A stretch of DNA of 39,793 bases, taken from contig SVMD01000018.1 in the NCBI GenBank assembly GCA_015067615.1, forward strand, positions 1 through 39,793, read 5' to 3'. Of the stretch, positions 39,549-39,793 are shown one piece after another. Position numbers and translations under genes: made by a program. The notes under the pieces were generated by a model, which was not told the DNA's origin, did not search any database, and saw only the letters and a list, made by a program, of their open reading frames with translations. Each line of letters starts with the position of its first letter. Positions within the stretch are counted from its first letter, which is position 1. Source of the DNA: Oscillospiraceae bacterium. Lineage in GTDB: Bacteria > Bacillota > Clostridia > Oscillospirales > Oscillospiraceae.

Positions 39549-39603
39549 GGCAAAGGCGTCTTTGAGCATTAAGCTCTTAGACGCCTTTGCCTTTTTTATT
39601 TTT
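39549..39603 (+). terminator. Leader attenuator of the type III glutamine synthetase gene
   Basis: Perfect 13-bp stem GGCAAAGGCGTCT/AGACGCCTTTGCC, then a TT-TT mismatch and GAGC-ATTAA-GCTC at the apex, followed by TTTTTTATTTTT. It starts within about 5 nt of the predicted start and mirrors the arrangement on the other strand. Confidence 0.87.
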
Positions 39604-39605
39604 CC

Positions 39606-39672
39606 GGCGAATCCGGAGGCTTTCATACATGCCGCCATTATGTGTTCTCCTTCTTTTTCCTCCGGATTCGCC
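39606..39672 (+). promoter_or_regulatory. 14-bp inverted repeat in the GSIII leader
   Basis: GGCGAATCCGGAGG (39606-39619) and its exact complement (39659-39672) enclose 39 nt that include a weaker hairpin (ATACAT/ATGTGT). It lies between the attenuator and the ribosome site AAGGAG (39683-39688). It may act in RNA stability, translation or a second control step. Confidence 0.7.
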
Positions 39673-39696
39673 ACACTTTGAAAAGGAGCGTTTGTT

Positions 39697-39793
39697 ATGG
39701 GTACAGTTTCCGATTATTTTGGCTGTCTGGTGTTTGATGACCGGATCATGAAGGCAAATTTGAGCGCGGATGTCTATCAATCTCTGCGCAAAA
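39697..39793 (+). CDS. glnN: Type III glutamine synthetase, N-terminus only (window edge)
   Basis: The frame begins MGTVSDYFGCLVFDDRIMKANLSADVYQSLRK and runs off the end. The F(G/A)..VF(D/N)D..M...LS...Y..L/V pattern is the usual N-terminus of GSIII (GlnN), a ~700-residue dodecameric glutamine synthetase common in Clostridia and Bacteroides. AAGGAG lies 8-9 nt upstream of the ATG. It is divergent from the glutamate synthase operon and shares a regulatory region with it. The assignment rests on 32 residues plus context. Confidence 0.8.
   Translation, partial: MGTVSDYFGCLVFDDRIMKANLSADVYQSLRK

Noticed and set aside
39390..39640. Minus-strand frame with a good AGGAGA ribosome site and a start at about 39640 (MAACMKASGFAGK...), spanning the divergent promoters
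   Set aside because: It runs across both promoters and both attenuator hairpins, so its protein-like look probably reflects conserved regulatory DNA. It would be antisense to the GSIII leader. Kept only as a note; ribosome profiling would settle it.
39371..39672. Canonical ANTAR double-hexaloop motif (A at 1, G at 4 in two adjacent loops)
   Set aside because: The apical loops seen are ATTAA and ACTGT (5 nt), and there is no room upstream for a second hairpin after the predicted start. An ANTAR role is therefore only a hypothesis.

Overview
The window reads as chromosomal DNA of a gut-type Clostridia bacterium, most likely an Oscillospirales (Ruminococcaceae/Oscillospiraceae) relative. The reasons are GC-rich coding DNA with AT-rich sigma-A promoters, strong GGAGG ribosome sites, the sporulation-type cluster yabP-yabQ-divIC-yabR, a methionine T-box in front of metNIQ, ATP-type PEP carboxykinase plus pyruvate phosphate dikinase, and many short palindromic intergenic repeats. 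No sequence search was possible, so names come from reading motifs and gene order.

Bases 1-28.5 kb are a housekeeping backbone. It starts with the 3' part of pckA, then convergent lexA, a small gene block with a YegP-like protein, a MocR/PdxR-type regulator and a thiamine pyrophosphokinase. Next come a Met T-box and metNIQ (methionine import), a nucleotidyltransferase, gluQRS, yabP-yabQ-divIC-yabR, an SDR oxidoreductase, rpiB, and the minus-strand run minD-mgsA-hisS. The aspartate-family pathway follows: thrC-thrB on the minus strand, and hom-lysC-asd on the plus strand. ppdK closes the block. At least seven palindromic repeat elements sit between these genes, several inside operons.

Bases 28.5-34.1 kb look like an accessory island with visibly lower GC. 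It holds decayed fragments: an orphan reading frame, an N-terminal piece of an FtsX-type permease, and a small mobile-element-type ORF broken by an amber codon. It also holds one large intact gene, a 1248-residue STAND-type NTPase with a nuclease-like N-terminal domain. That gene is the best candidate for an anti-phage defence system here. A small DUF6061-like gene lies upstream of it.

Bases 34.1-39.8 kb are a nitrogen-assimilation locus. A minus-strand operon encodes a class II glutamine amidotransferase, an FMN/Fe-S glutamate synthase core, a GXGXG domain protein (a split glutamate synthase), a short type I glutamine synthetase and an ANTAR regulator whose receiver lacks the phospho-acceptor Asp. 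Divergent from it, a type III glutamine synthetase starts at the right edge. Each direction has a near-consensus promoter with an intrinsic terminator hairpin starting within about 5-10 nt of the predicted transcription start. This suggests that both operons are controlled by transcription attenuation, possibly through the ANTAR protein.
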